Assembly (NCBI RefSeq): GCF_000376245.1
Contig: NZ_AQXM01000055.1
Location: 27,147 to 91,146 of the forward strand
Direction: 5' to 3'
DNA length: 64,000 nt
From: Acaricomes phytoseiuli DSM 14247
GTDB lineage: Bacteria; Actinomycetota; Actinomycetes; Actinomycetales; Micrococcaceae
Position 1 is the stretch's first letter. Every line of letters begins with the position of its first letter. The notes under the pieces were generated by a model. It saw only the letters and a list, made by a program, of their open reading frames with translations, was not told the origin of the DNA and did no database searches. This document shows positions 13,990-24,462 of this stretch, in pieces. The translations under genes and the position numbers were made by a program.

Positions 13990-15180
13990 ATGCGCATGCA
14001 CACGTTCAACGAGTGGCTCCGGAAGCATCGTTTCATCATCGACTGCGCCGGAGCGACACTGCTCTGGCTGGCCCTGGCCCTGCCAATGCTCGGTTCTGGC
14101 ATCCTCGATTTCCTGGTCTCCACGCTGCTGATCGCGCCCTTGGCCTGGCGGCGCACCCAACCGGTCGCCGCCGGCTCGGTGATAGCCGGAGTAGCGATTC
14201 TGCAAGTGATTTTCGGAATGCTGCCCATGCCCGCCAACATCACGGTCATCCTGACGGTCTATGCGCTTTCGGCCTATGCTCCCCGATGGGCCAGCAAAGG
14301 CGGCCTCGGCCTCGCCCTGCTGGGCGGCATCCTGTTCGTCCTCCGATACGAATTAGGGCTCATCAGCCAAGAAGTCGCCACCAAACTGCCAAGCGCAGTG
14401 GTTATCGTGATCTTAATCTGGTCCCTGGTGTTCTGCAGCTGGGCCCTGGGAGACCTTAAGCGCACCCGCCGGTTGCGCGAACAGGCACTGGAAGAACGGG
14501 CCTGGCGCCTGGAGATCGAACAGCAGCAAGAACGTGACCTCGCCGCTAGCGACGAACGTGCTCATATAGCCCGGGAAATGCACGATATCGTCGCGCACTC
14601 GCTCTCCGTGATCATCGCGCAGGCAGACGGGGCACGGTACGCAGCAGACCACGACCCTGTCGCGGCACCAAAAGCCCTCGCCACCATCGCGGACACCGGA
14701 CGCACCTCGCTCCGGGAAATGCGGCGGCTGCTGGGTGTGCTGCGCAGTGACCACGGCGACGAGCCCGCGCCGACCCGGCCGCTGCCGGGCCTGGAAGACA
14801 TCCCCGATCTACTCGAAGGCTTCCGTTCATCGGGTCTCTCCGTCGAATCCACAGACGGCTCAACCGCCCTGCGAGCACTGCCCGCAGGAGCTGAACTGAC
14901 CGTGTACCGAATCGTGCAAGAGGGATTGACTAATGCGCTCAAGCACGGTGGCCCGCAGGCCAGTGCCTGGCTGACTTTCGGCTGGGATCAGCGGGGCCTG
15001 CAGATCGAACTGTGCGATGATGGCCGCGGCGCCGCAGCAGAACCCACCGGCCCGTATGGCGGAAACGGTCTCCGGGGCATGGCGGAGCGGGTCAGGCTCT
15101 ACGATGGGAGTCTGGAAGCCGGGCCGCGCACTAGCGGCGGCTTTCGGATCAGAGCATTTATCCCTTACACGGAGGCTTAG
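13990..15180 (+). CDS. Sensor histidine kinase (NarL/DesK type)
   Basis: A 396-residue membrane kinase with about four or five N-terminal hydrophobic helices (residues 20-155), a coiled segment, the HisKA_3 dimerisation block REMHDIVAHSL with phosphorylated His near residue 198, and a C-terminal ATPase domain ending GNGLRGMAERVRLYDG. It has almost no extracellular sensor domain, typical of kinases that sense envelope stress or work with a transporter. It is followed by its regulator (1 nt after its stop) and an ABC exporter, so it probably senses the transporter substrate. TAAAGT lies 8 nt before the start. Confidence 0.93.
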   Translation: MRMHTFNEWLRKHRFIIDCAGATLLWLALALPMLGSGILDFLVSTLLIAPLAWRRTQPVAAGSVIAGVAILQVIFGMLPMPANITVILTVYALSAYAPRWASKGGLGLALLGGILFVLRYELGLISQEVATKLPSAVVIVILIWSLVFCSWALGDLKRTRRLREQALEERAWRLEIEQQQERDLAASDERAHIAREMHDIVAHSLSVIIAQADGARYAADHDPVAAPKALATIADTGRTSLREMRRLLGVLRSDHGDEPAPTRPLPGLEDIPDLLEGFRSSGLSVESTDGSTALRALPAGAELTVYRIVQEGLTNALKHGGPQASAWLTFGWDQRGLQIELCDDGRGAAAEPTGPYGGNGLRGMAERVRLYDGSLEAGPRTSGGFRIRAFIPYTEA

Positions 15181-15181
15181 G

Positions 15182-15919
15182 ATGACCCAGCAGACCGACC
15201 CCAGCGCCGTCTCGGCACCACCGGACCCGATCAAAGTCGCCTTAGTCGACGATCAGCAGCTGGTGCGTTCCGGGTTCACGATGCTCATCGATTCCCAGCC
15301 TGACCTCGAAGTCGTCCTGCAAGCCGGCGATGGCCCCGCCGCGCTGAGCGGATTGGCCGCCACCGCAGCCGATGTCGTGCTAATGGACGTGCGCATGCCG
15401 GGCATGGACGGGCTGGAGACCACCCGACGGCTTATGGAGCGGGTTCGCAGTGCTACCCCAGGCTCCCGGCTCGCCGCATTGAAGATCGTGGTACTCACGA
15501 CCTTCGACCTCGATGAATACGCCCTCGCCGCGATTCAGGCCGGAGCGAGCGGCTTCCTGCTCAAGGACACCCCACCGGAAGAACTCCTGGAGGCCATCCG
15601 GACCGTGCACCGCGGCGATGCGGTCATCGCACCCTCGACGACGCGCAGGTTGCTGAACCATGTGGCCCCGATGCTCCAGGAGTCCAGCCCACAGAACACC
15701 GAACACCAAGAGGCCGTGAACCGTCTGACCACCCGGGAGCACGAAGTCTTCCTGCTCATCGCCCAGGGCCTGTCCAATCCGGAAATCGCGGCGCAGCTGT
15801 TCCTCTCCGAAGCCACTGTGAAGACCCACGTGGGGCACATCCTCAGCAAACTGGGCGCTCGGGACAGAGTGCAGATCGTGGTCATCGCCTATGAGACCGG
15901 AGCGGTTTCCGCGGGCTAG
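15182..15919 (+). CDS. Response regulator with LuxR-type DNA-binding domain
   Basis: A 245-residue NarL/FixJ regulator. The receiver domain carries the acidic pair VDD near residue 23, the phospho-acceptor Asp in VVLMDVRMPGMDG (about residue 69) and the Lys in FLLKDTPPEE. The output domain is LTTREHEVFLLIAQGLSNPEIAAQLFLSEATVKTH. I chose the ATG at 15182: a GGAGG 6 nt upstream and the adjacent kinase stop at 15180 make this the coupled start, and longer frames run into the kinase gene. It is the partner of the preceding kinase. Confidence 0.94.
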   Translation: MTQQTDPSAVSAPPDPIKVALVDDQQLVRSGFTMLIDSQPDLEVVLQAGDGPAALSGLAATAADVVLMDVRMPGMDGLETTRRLMERVRSATPGSRLAALKIVVLTTFDLDEYALAAIQAGASGFLLKDTPPEELLEAIRTVHRGDAVIAPSTTRRLLNHVAPMLQESSPQNTEHQEAVNRLTTREHEVFLLIAQGLSNPEIAAQLFLSEATVKTHVGHILSKLGARDRVQIVVIAYETGAVSAG

Positions 15920-16059
15920 ATCTCCGCCCGGTTGCACTACCTCGCAACCCCGGTAAAAGCCGGCTCTCCTACCTGGGTCTGATACCCGGCACCGAGAGCG
16001 AGCAGAGGTTCCACCTACGGTCCGATACGCATCGCGGTCCCGTTGCCTACAGTTGAAGC

Positions 16060-16824
16060 ATGACTTCGCCTATCGAACAGATCCAGCCGAATGCTACGGG
16101 CACTACTGCGGTGAGCGCCCGGGGCCTGAAGAAGCACTACGGTTCCGGGGAGACCACAGTAGCCGCGCTCAAGAACATCGATGTGGACTTCGCCAGCGGA
16201 GAATTCACCGCCATCATGGGCCCCTCGGGAAGCGGCAAATCTACGCTCATGCACTGCCTCGCGGGGCTGGACTCGGTGGATTCCGGCAGCATCCGCATCG
16301 GTGATACAGAGATCACCGGGTTGTCCGATACCGCGTTGACCACACTGCGCCGGGATCGCGTGGGCTTCATCTTCCAGGCGTTCAATCTTGTTCCGACACT
16401 GACTGCAGAGCAGAACATCACGTTGCCGGTTTCGCTTGCCCGCGGGGCCGTGGATCAGGACTGGTTCAATTCGCTGACCACTACTCTCGGTTTATCGGAC
16501 CGGCTCAGCCACCGGCCTTACCAGCTCTCCGGGGGCCAGCAGCAGCGCGTGGCGGTCGCTCGCGCGCTACTCACCCGGCCCGAGGTGGTCTTCGCCGATG
16601 AACCCACCGGCAACCTCGACTCCAAAGTGGGCGCAGAAGTTCTCAGCATGCTGCGGCGCTCGGCTCTGGAGATGGGGCAGAGCATCATCATGGTCACCCA
16701 TGACCCGGTAGCCGCCTCCTATGCCAGTCGAGTGGTCATGCTCAGTGATGGCGAGCTGGTCGGCGAGCTCAACGCACCGACCCCGGAACGCGTGCTGGAA
16801 GCACTCAGCACTTTAGGAGCCTGA
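16060..16824 (+). CDS. ABC transporter ATP-binding protein (MacB/LolD type)
   Basis: A 254-residue ATPase with Walker A GPSGSGKS, signature LSGGQQQR and Walker [14 protein letters not shown], in the layout of the MacB/LolD/FtsE subfamily that pairs with FtsX-fold permeases. The start at 16060 follows a TACAGT box by 6 nt and has no ribosome site, so the mRNA is probably leaderless with its own promoter, 140 bp after the response regulator. It stops 2 bp before the permease start. The pair with a two-component system suggests an antibiotic or peptide detoxification module. Confidence 0.94.
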   Translation: MTSPIEQIQPNATGTTAVSARGLKKHYGSGETTVAALKNIDVDFASGEFTAIMGPSGSGKSTLMHCLAGLDSVDSGSIRIGDTEITGLSDTALTTLRRDRVGFIFQAFNLVPTLTAEQNITLPVSLARGAVDQDWFNSLTTTLGLSDRLSHRPYQLSGGQQQRVAVARALLTRPEVVFADEPTGNLDSKVGAEVLSMLRRSALEMGQSIIMVTHDPVAASYASRVVMLSDGELVGELNAPTPERVLEALSTLGA

Positions 16825-16826
16825 AA

Positions 16827-19361
16827 ATGCTGCAGATAGCACTGTCCCAGATCAGGCTCAATTACCGGCGCTTCATCGCCATCGGGCTCGCGGTCGTCCT
16901 CGCGGTGGCATTCTTGGTCTCGACCTTGATCCTCAGCGCTTCGACGCAGGCCACGCTCAAGGCGAGTATTGGCGAGTCCTACGCTAAGGCGGATGTCGTG
17001 ATCACCCCGCCTGTCGATAAAGGATTCAATCAGGCAGCAGTCGAGGCAATATCCGCGATCGGCAAGGATGGCGGCACGAAAGTGACAGCAGTCTACCCGG
17101 TGCTCAATCTGGTGGCGCAGGCACAGAGTAATTCCTCGGCTTTCACGGTGATGTTGCGGAATACCCCGGAAATCCAGCCCATGGAAGCCAGGGAGCTGAA
17201 TGAGGGGGTTCTTCCCAGCGCACCCGGCCAGATCGCGATCGATGAGAGCACCGCCCGTCAGCAGTCGCTCGAACTGGGTTCGGAGATGATCGTTTCCATA
17301 CTCGGTGTCACGGGCGGAATAACTTCTGCGGCCCCGCCCGAAGAGAGCGGCGCTCCGGAGCCCGAGCTCGCAACCCAGCGGATGGAAGTCGTCGGCATCG
17401 TCTCGGAGGGAACCGATCCGCTTGCTGCGGGCACCTCCACGATCCTAGCCAGCACGCAGACCGTCGCTGAGCTCTCCCCGCTGCAGCCGCTGACTTACTC
17501 TTCGATTCAGCTCGCACTTGATGATCCGATGGATGCAAGCACACGCATTGCCATCTCGGATGCGCTCAGCCAGGCGGGTGTCGATGGCAGCATCGTGCGC
17601 AGCGCCGATGAGCAAGTCAATGCTACCCTGAGCGGTTTGACCAAGGAGCAGGACATTCTGACCCAGGTTCTTCTGTCCTTCGTGGAGATCTCTCTTGTTG
17701 TAGCGGCGCTTGTAGTCTCCAATACCTTCGCCGTCCTAGTGGCGCAGCGCACCCGGGAGCTGGCGCTCCTGCGCTGCCTGGGGGCTAAGAGGGGCCAGAT
17801 CCGTTCGTCAGTGATACTCGAAGCCACCCTGGTCGGCCTGTTCGCTTCGCTGTTCGGAGTTGGCCTGGGGGTGGGCGGCATGTACGCCGCGACCGCAGCT
17901 GCCAGGCAGATTCCGGGGCAGGAATTCGCAACTTTCAGCATGAACTGGAGCACTCCGGTGGCCGGGGTTGTGGTCGGGGTACTACTCGCCGTCGTGGCAG
18001 CGCTGGCCCCGGCGCGGGCCGCCACCGCGGTGGCTCCGCTGGCCGCACTGCGTCCGGCTGAAGATGTGGCCTTGACTAACCGTCGAGGCCGGATCCGGCT
18101 CATCCTGGGCCTGATCCTCTTGGTGCTCGGTTCGCTTCTGCTGGTTTTGGGGGCAGCAGTAACGGATATAGCAATAGCACTGCCGGGTGGTCTGCTGTCC
18201 TTCTTAGGCATCCTGTTCTGCGGAACACTGTTCCTGCCGAAGCTGGTTGCGTGGGTGGGGCGCCTAGCCGCACCGACGGGAGTTCCGGGCAGCCTGGCCG
18301 CACTGAACGCGATCCGCAACCCGGGCAGGACGACGACAACGGCTTCAGCGCTGCTTATCGGGGTCACCCTGGTCTCGCTGATGCTCACGGGCGCATCCAC
18401 GTCCCGGGCCGCTTTCGTCGACAGCTTGGACAAGCGCTACCCGGTGGACATTTCCGTGGCACCCGGTGCTTACTCTGATAGAGCCATGAACACCGTGGCG
18501 GGCATGGATGGAGTCGAGGCGACTGCACAGCTGCCGGTAGTAGGCACAGCAACGATCGATTCGGTTTCGCAGCCGGTCCTCGGGATCAGCTCTGCCGATA
18601 TCCAGGGGCTGCTCAGCAACCCGGGGAACCGCCCCGCAAACGGTCAGATCCTCGTCCCCGAGGGGACTTTAGTGGATACAGTGACCGTGACCACTACCGA
18701 TAACGGGCAGCAAACACTGCCTGCGGCCACGGCAGCCAGCCGGGATCTGCCGCTGCTGGTCAGCACGGATACCCTGCCGGCGCCTTCAGCTAGTGAGGGG
18801 GGCACCCGGAAGAGCGGGCTCTGGCTCAAGCTCAACCCGGCAGCCGATGCAACCCAGATCCAGGACCTGCGCAAACAAATAGCCGCAACTCTGCGCATCG
18901 AGGAGTTCCAGATCTCCAGCGCTGCGCTGGCAAAAGAATCCTTCAATCAGGTGATCGATATCCTGCTGATCGTGGTGATGGGGCTCCTGGCCGTCGCTGT
19001 CCTGATCGCGCTGATCGGCGTAGCTAATACGCTCTCGCTCTCCGTTCTGGAACGGACCCGGGAGAATGCGCTGCTCCGTGCGCTGGGTCTGACCAGGCGT
19101 GCGCTGCGCGGCATGCTGGCCTACGAGGCGGTTCTGATCGCGGTAGTCGCAGCCTTGGTCGGCGCGGGTCTCGGAGCAGTGTACGGCTGGCTCGGGGCGC
19201 AAGCGGCTCTCGGCAAATTCGCCACGGTGAGTCCGGAGATTCCTTGGCTTCAGCTGGTACTGGTCGTCGCTATCGCAGCGATCGCGGGGCTGGCCGCCTC
19301 GGTGCTTCCAGCACGCCGGGCCGCGAAGCTCTCGCCGGTCGAGGGGCTGGCTACCGAGTAG
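16827..19361 (+). CDS. FtsX-like ABC transporter permease
   Basis: The 844-residue protein has an N-terminal membrane helix, a large extracytoplasmic region, three helices of a first FtsX domain (about residues 285-405), further helices, a second extracytoplasmic region and a C-terminal FtsX domain ending PARRAAKLSPVEGLATE. This duplicated MacB-like layout is typical of actinobacterial exporters that move lipids, peptides or drugs from the outer face of the membrane. It is translated directly after the ATPase. The substrate cannot be deduced. Confidence 0.92.
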   Translation: MLQIALSQIRLNYRRFIAIGLAVVLAVAFLVSTLILSASTQATLKASIGESYAKADVVITPPVDKGFNQAAVEAISAIGKDGGTKVTAVYPVLNLVAQAQSNSSAFTVMLRNTPEIQPMEARELNEGVLPSAPGQIAIDESTARQQSLELGSEMIVSILGVTGGITSAAPPEESGAPEPELATQRMEVVGIVSEGTDPLAAGTSTILASTQTVAELSPLQPLTYSSIQLALDDPMDASTRIAISDALSQAGVDGSIVRSADEQVNATLSGLTKEQDILTQVLLSFVEISLVVAALVVSNTFAVLVAQRTRELALLRCLGAKRGQIRSSVILEATLVGLFASLFGVGLGVGGMYAATAAARQIPGQEFATFSMNWSTPVAGVVVGVLLAVVAALAPARAATAVAPLAALRPAEDVALTNRRGRIRLILGLILLVLGSLLLVLGAAVTDIAIALPGGLLSFLGILFCGTLFLPKLVAWVGRLAAPTGVPGSLAALNAIRNPGRTTTTASALLIGVTLVSLMLTGASTSRAAFVDSLDKRYPVDISVAPGAYSDRAMNTVAGMDGVEATAQLPVVGTATIDSVSQPVLGISSADIQGLLSNPGNRPANGQILVPEGTLVDTVTVTTTDNGQQTLPAATAASRDLPLLVSTDTLPAPSASEGGTRKSGLWLKLNPAADATQIQDLRKQIAATLRIEEFQISSAALAKESFNQVIDILLIVVMGLLAVAVLIALIGVANTLSLSVLERTRENALLRALGLTRRALRGMLAYEAVLIAVVAALVGAGLGAVYGWLGAQAALGKFATVSPEIPWLQLVLVVAIAAIAGLAASVLPARRAAKLSPVEGLATE

Positions 19362-19376
19362 TTTCCCAGCGGACCA

Positions 19377-19451
19377 CCCCTTCGCTGAGTGGTCAGGTGC
19401 GGCGGCTTAGAGCGAGGCTAAGTCGCCGCACCTGACCACTCAGCGAAGGGG
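19377..19451. repeat. Long inverted repeat, family B copy 2
   Basis: Arms of 34 bp (19377-19410 and 19418-19451, one G-T wobble) with a 7-nt loop lie between the convergent permease and metG genes. The stem carries GCTGAGTGGTCA followed by GGTGCGGCGGCT, clearly related to the hairpin at 9049-9117. The right arm encodes the last three residues and stop of metG. It probably terminates transcription from both sides. Confidence 0.88.
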
Positions 19452-21038
19452 CTCCGTAGTTTCTTCATAGCGCGGGAAGATCGGCTCCGGCGCGGGAAGC
19501 TCCGTACCAGGGGCCAACCGCGCCGATATCGCAGTGAAATCCCTGGCCGATTCGGGGACCCCGAGCAGGTCGAGAAGCTTCGCCGCGGACTCCGGCATCA
19601 CCGCCTGGATCAGCAACGCTACGATCCGCAGCACTTCGAGGGTGACGTACAGTACGGTGGCCATCCGCTCCGGGTCGGTCTTCCGCAGTACCCAGGGCTG
19701 CTGCTCGGCGAAATACGCATTCGCATCGCCGAGCACCGTCCAGATCGCCTCCAGCGCGCGGTGGAACTCCTGGACGTCATAGGCGGCGCGGTTGATCGGT
19801 AGCAGTTCAGCAGCGGCATCCAGCATCCGCTGATCCGCCTCGGTGAATGCTCCCGGCTGCGGCACCGCGCCCTGGCAGTTCTTGGCCACCATCGACAGCG
19901 AGCGCTGGGCCAGATTGCCGAGGTTATTGGCGAGGTCCGAGTTCTTCCTGCTGACGATCGCCTCGTGGCTGTAATTGCCGTCCTGACCGTAACTGACCTC
20001 GCGCAGCAGGAAGAAACGCACAGCATCCAGCCCGTACTCCTCCACCCAGTCGGCCGGGGCGACCACATTGCCCAGCGACTTGGACATCTTGACCCCGTTG
20101 TTGAACAGGAAGCCGTGAATCATCACGCGCTTAGGCAGCTCGATCCCGGCGCTCATCAAGAACGCGGGCCAGTACACCGCATGGAACCGGGAAATATCCT
20201 TGCCGATGATATGCACATCCGCGGGCCAGTAGCGGCGCATCCTGGTCTGATCCGTCGGGAAACCCGCACCGGTCAGGTAGTTCGTCAGCGCATCCACCCA
20301 GACGTACATGACGTGTTTGTCATTGCCGGGCACCGGGATCCCCCAGTCGAAGGAAGTCCGGCTGATCGATAGATCCTGCAGCCCGGATTCCACGAAGCTG
20401 ATGACCTCATTGAACCGGTAGCGGGGAGCCGCGAACTCCGACTGCTCCCGGTAGATTTCCAGAAGCTTGTCCTGGTAGGCGGAGAGCCGGAAGAAATACG
20501 ATTCCTCCTCGGTCCAGGAGACCTCGGTGTCAGTGGCGATGGCGAAACGCTTCGGCTGCGCCTCGCCTTCGACCTCACGCAGCTCGGTCTCCTCCTCGGT
20601 GTAGTACGCCTCGTCGCGCACCGAATACCAGCCGGAGTATTTGTCGAGGTAGATATCCCCGCGCGCTTCCATCCGCCGCCAGAGTTCCTGCGCTGCCACA
20701 CGGTGGTCCTCGTCTGTGGTGCGGATGAACCGGTCGTAGCTGCTGCCGATCAGATCGTGCACCGCGCGGAACTCGGCAGAGTTCTGATCCACCAGCTCTT
20801 TCGGGCTGACTTCTCGCTGCTGCGCGGCCTGCTGCACCTTGAGTCCGTGCTCGTCAGTGCCCGTCATATAGAACACATCGAAGCCGTCGAGCCGTTTGAA
20901 TCGGGCCAGTGCATCCGCTGAAACGAACTCATAGGCATGGCCGATATGCGGCGAGCCATTGGGGTAGGAGATCGCCGTGGTCACGTAGAACGACGTTTTA
21001 GTCTCAGCCGCATCAGTGGCGGCCAGGGAATCAGTCAC
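19440..21038 (-). CDS. metG: Methionyl-tRNA synthetase
   Basis: The 532-residue class I synthetase has the HIGH motif in [14 protein letters not shown] and KMSKSLGN at the expected spacing, plus the anticodon-binding helical domain. It lacks the C-terminal tRNA-binding domain found in longer MetG proteins, as in other actinobacteria. Translation starts at a GTG (21038). It lies downstream of serA, about 90 bp away, and may be co-transcribed. Its last codons lie inside the terminator-like hairpin. Confidence 0.96.
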   Translation of the reverse strand: MTDSLAATDAAETKTSFYVTTAISYPNGSPHIGHAYEFVSADALARFKRLDGFDVFYMTGTDEHGLKVQQAAQQREVSPKELVDQNSAEFRAVHDLIGSSYDRFIRTTDEDHRVAAQELWRRMEARGDIYLDKYSGWYSVRDEAYYTEEETELREVEGEAQPKRFAIATDTEVSWTEEESYFFRLSAYQDKLLEIYREQSEFAAPRYRFNEVISFVESGLQDLSISRTSFDWGIPVPGNDKHVMYVWVDALTNYLTGAGFPTDQTRMRRYWPADVHIIGKDISRFHAVYWPAFLMSAGIELPKRVMIHGFLFNNGVKMSKSLGNVVAPADWVEEYGLDAVRFFLLREVSYGQDGNYSHEAIVSRKNSDLANNLGNLAQRSLSMVAKNCQGAVPQPGAFTEADQRMLDAAAELLPINRAAYDVQEFHRALEAIWTVLGDANAYFAEQQPWVLRKTDPERMATVLYVTLEVLRIVALLIQAVMPESAAKLLDLLGVPESARDFTAISARLAPGTELPAPEPIFPRYEETTEPLR

Positions 21039-21124
21039 CCTGTAGAAATTACCGGCAGCGGCGGGTCATGTCGAAACCATGACGACATCAGAGGTGCTGC
21101 AGACACCGGGTTCAAGCGTCTGGT

Positions 21125-22741
21125 TCAGCCTGCCAGATCGACCTCGCGGGCAGTGCTCGCCTCGATCGCATTGCGCAGGGTATCCAGCACTTCCTGGGGC
21201 ACCGCGCTATCGACGGTGAGCAGGCACAGCGCCTGCCGGCTCTGCGGATCCTCATTGTCCCGCCGCGCCACCTGCATTCCGGCGATATTGATGCCGTTCT
21301 CCCCCAGCAGCCCGCCCAGGGTACCGATGACACCGGGCCGATCCTGGTAGCTGAGCACGATGAGATGATCGCTGATCGGCATCTCGACATCATAGCCGTT
21401 GACACCGACCAGCTTCTCGATCTGCTTGGGCCCGGTCAACGTACCCGCCACGGATAGCTGGCTGCCGTCGGAGAGCGCCCCGCGCACGGTGAGCACATTG
21501 CGGTAATCCGCCGCATCAGCCGTGGTCATCAGCCTCACATTGACACCGCGCTGCTCGGCGAGCACGCGGGCGTTGACATAGGAGACCTGCTCCGAGACCA
21601 CATCGGTGAAAACGCCTTTGAGCGCAGCCAGTTCCAGTGCCTTGACGTCTTTATCCGCAATCTCCCCCGCGACCTCGATGTCGATCTGCGTCACCGAATC
21701 ATGGGTGAGTGCGGTGAAGATCCGGCCCAGCTTCTCGATGAGCGGGATTCCTGGACGCACCGCGGCATCGACCATGCCGCCGGCCACATTGACCGCATCC
21801 GGGACGAGTTCCCCGGCGAGCGCCAGGCGCACCGAGCGCGCCACGGAGACCCCGGCTTTCTCCTGGGCTTCATCGGTCGATGCCCCCAGGTGCGGGGTGA
21901 CCACCACGTTGTCCAGCTCGAAGAACGGCAGGTCGGTACTGGGCTCGGTAGCGAAGACATCGATGCCTGCACCCGCGATCTTCCCCTGTTTCAGGGCTTC
22001 ATATAGGTCAGCCTCGTCGATGAGCCCGCCGCGAGCGACATTGATGACGTATGCGGTATCTTTCATCTTCTCGAACGCGGCAGCGTCGATCATGCCCACG
22101 GTCTCCGAGGTCTTGGGCATGTGAATGGTGATGAAGTCAGCCTGTTCGAAGAGCTCGTCGAGGCTCACCAGCTGCACCCCGAGCTGCGCTGCCCGGGCAC
22201 TGGTCACATAAGGGTCATAGGCCAGGATCTCGGTTTCGAAGGCTTGCAGCCGGGCCGAGATGAGCGCCCCAATGCGGCCCAGGCCGATAATGCCGACTTT
22301 CTTCTCGTACAGTTCTCTGCCGGTGTACTTCGAGCGCTTCCACTCCCCCGCTTTGAGGGCAGCATTGGCCGCGGGGATGTGCCGGGCGAGGGCCAGGATA
22401 TGGCCGATGGTCAGCTCTGCCGCGGAGACGATATTGGACGTCGGCGCATTGACCACCATGACACCGGCCTGAGTCGCGGCCTTGATATCGACGTTGTCCA
22501 GGCCAACCCCGGCGCGTGCGATCACTTTCAGCCGGGGCGCGGCGGCAATGGCCTCTGCGTCTACCGAAGTCGCGGAGCGGACCAGGATGGCATCGGCGTC
22601 GCTGATATCGGCGAGCAGACGGGACTGGTCGGCACCGTCGGTGTAGCGGATCTCGAGGTCCGGGCCGAGGGCCGCCACCGTGGCCGGTGATAGCTCTTCG
22701 GCGATGAGCACAACGGGTTTTGACGAGCTGATGCTTGACAC
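21125..22741 (-). CDS. serA: D-3-phosphoglycerate dehydrogenase
   Basis: SerA oxidises 3-phosphoglycerate, the first step of serine synthesis. The 538-residue protein is the long form: a substrate-binding domain, the NAD fold GIIGLGRIGALIS, catalytic Arg and His/Glu regions (VINVARGGLIDE, VVTPHLGAST), an intervening allosteric substrate-binding domain, and a C-terminal ACT domain for serine feedback (QDRPGVIGTLGGLLGENGIN). The GTG at 22741 has AAGGGG 5-6 nt upstream. It follows ilvC and probably shares the ilv transcript at least in part. Confidence 0.96.
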   Translation of the reverse strand: MSSISSSKPVVLIAEELSPATVAALGPDLEIRYTDGADQSRLLADISDADAILVRSATSVDAEAIAAAPRLKVIARAGVGLDNVDIKAATQAGVMVVNAPTSNIVSAAELTIGHILALARHIPAANAALKAGEWKRSKYTGRELYEKKVGIIGLGRIGALISARLQAFETEILAYDPYVTSARAAQLGVQLVSLDELFEQADFITIHMPKTSETVGMIDAAAFEKMKDTAYVINVARGGLIDEADLYEALKQGKIAGAGIDVFATEPSTDLPFFELDNVVVTPHLGASTDEAQEKAGVSVARSVRLALAGELVPDAVNVAGGMVDAAVRPGIPLIEKLGRIFTALTHDSVTQIDIEVAGEIADKDVKALELAALKGVFTDVVSEQVSYVNARVLAEQRGVNVRLMTTADAADYRNVLTVRGALSDGSQLSVAGTLTGPKQIEKLVGVNGYDVEMPISDHLIVLSYQDRPGVIGTLGGLLGENGINIAGMQVARRDNEDPQSRQALCLLTVDSAVPQEVLDTLRNAIEASTAREVDLAG

Positions 22742-22850
22742 GAGGGCCCCTTCATCTGCGGCAGATGTGACGGTGAAAGAAAAGACTCAGTAGTACCAAC
22801 GAGGGATGCGGGGATGGGCCCGGGCAGTTGCCCGGGCGCATCCCTCATGA

Positions 22851-23897
<1,047 letters not shown>

Positions 23898-23947
23898 CTA
23901 TATCTCTCGGGATATCTCTCGGGCGGAAAGGAATTGTCGGGTTTGGA

Positions 23948-24460
23948 TCAGGCGCTTCGCAGCGCTCTTTCGCTCATGGAACGGGAGCCCCGGCCGATCG
24001 CCAAGGTCCCCGCCCGGACGATCTCGCGAATGCCGAAAGGCTCCAGAACGTTGAGCAATGCGCCCAGCTTCTCCGGGTGGCCGGTGGCTTCGACGATCAG
24101 GGCGTCCTGCGAGACATCGACGATCGAGGCCCGGAACAGGTCGACCGCCTGGGTCACCTGGAGCCGGGTCGCGGCATCGGCCCGCACCTTGACCAGGATG
24201 TGATCGCGCTGCACCGAGGCGTCCGGAACCAGCTCGACGATCTTGATGACATTGACCAGCTTGTTCAGCTGCTTCGTCACCTGCTCGATGAGATCGCCCT
24301 CCGCATCGACGACGACGGTCATCCGGGAGACCCCCGGAGCCTCGGTGGGGCCGACGGCCAGGGAGTTGATGTTGAAGGCACGGCGGGCGAAAAGGCTGGC
24401 CACGCGGGTCAGCACGCCGGGCTTGTCTTCGACGAGAACGGAAAGGGTATGCCTAGTCAT
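23948..24460 (-). CDS. ilvN: Acetolactate synthase small (regulatory) subunit
   Basis: IlvN activates the IlvB catalytic subunit and gives it valine feedback inhibition. The 170-residue protein has an N-terminal ACT domain (DKPGVLTRVASLFARRAFNIN) and the second regulatory domain ending FGIREIVRAGTLAIGRGS. The ATG at 24460 has AGGAGG 7 nt upstream and lies 2 nt after the ilvB stop, so the subunits are translationally coupled. Confidence 0.97.
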   Translation of the reverse strand: MTRHTLSVLVEDKPGVLTRVASLFARRAFNINSLAVGPTEAPGVSRMTVVVDAEGDLIEQVTKQLNKLVNVIKIVELVPDASVQRDHILVKVRADAATRLQVTQAVDLFRASIVDVSQDALIVEATGHPEKLGALLNVLEPFGIREIVRAGTLAIGRGSRSMSERALRSA

Positions 24461-24462
24461 GC

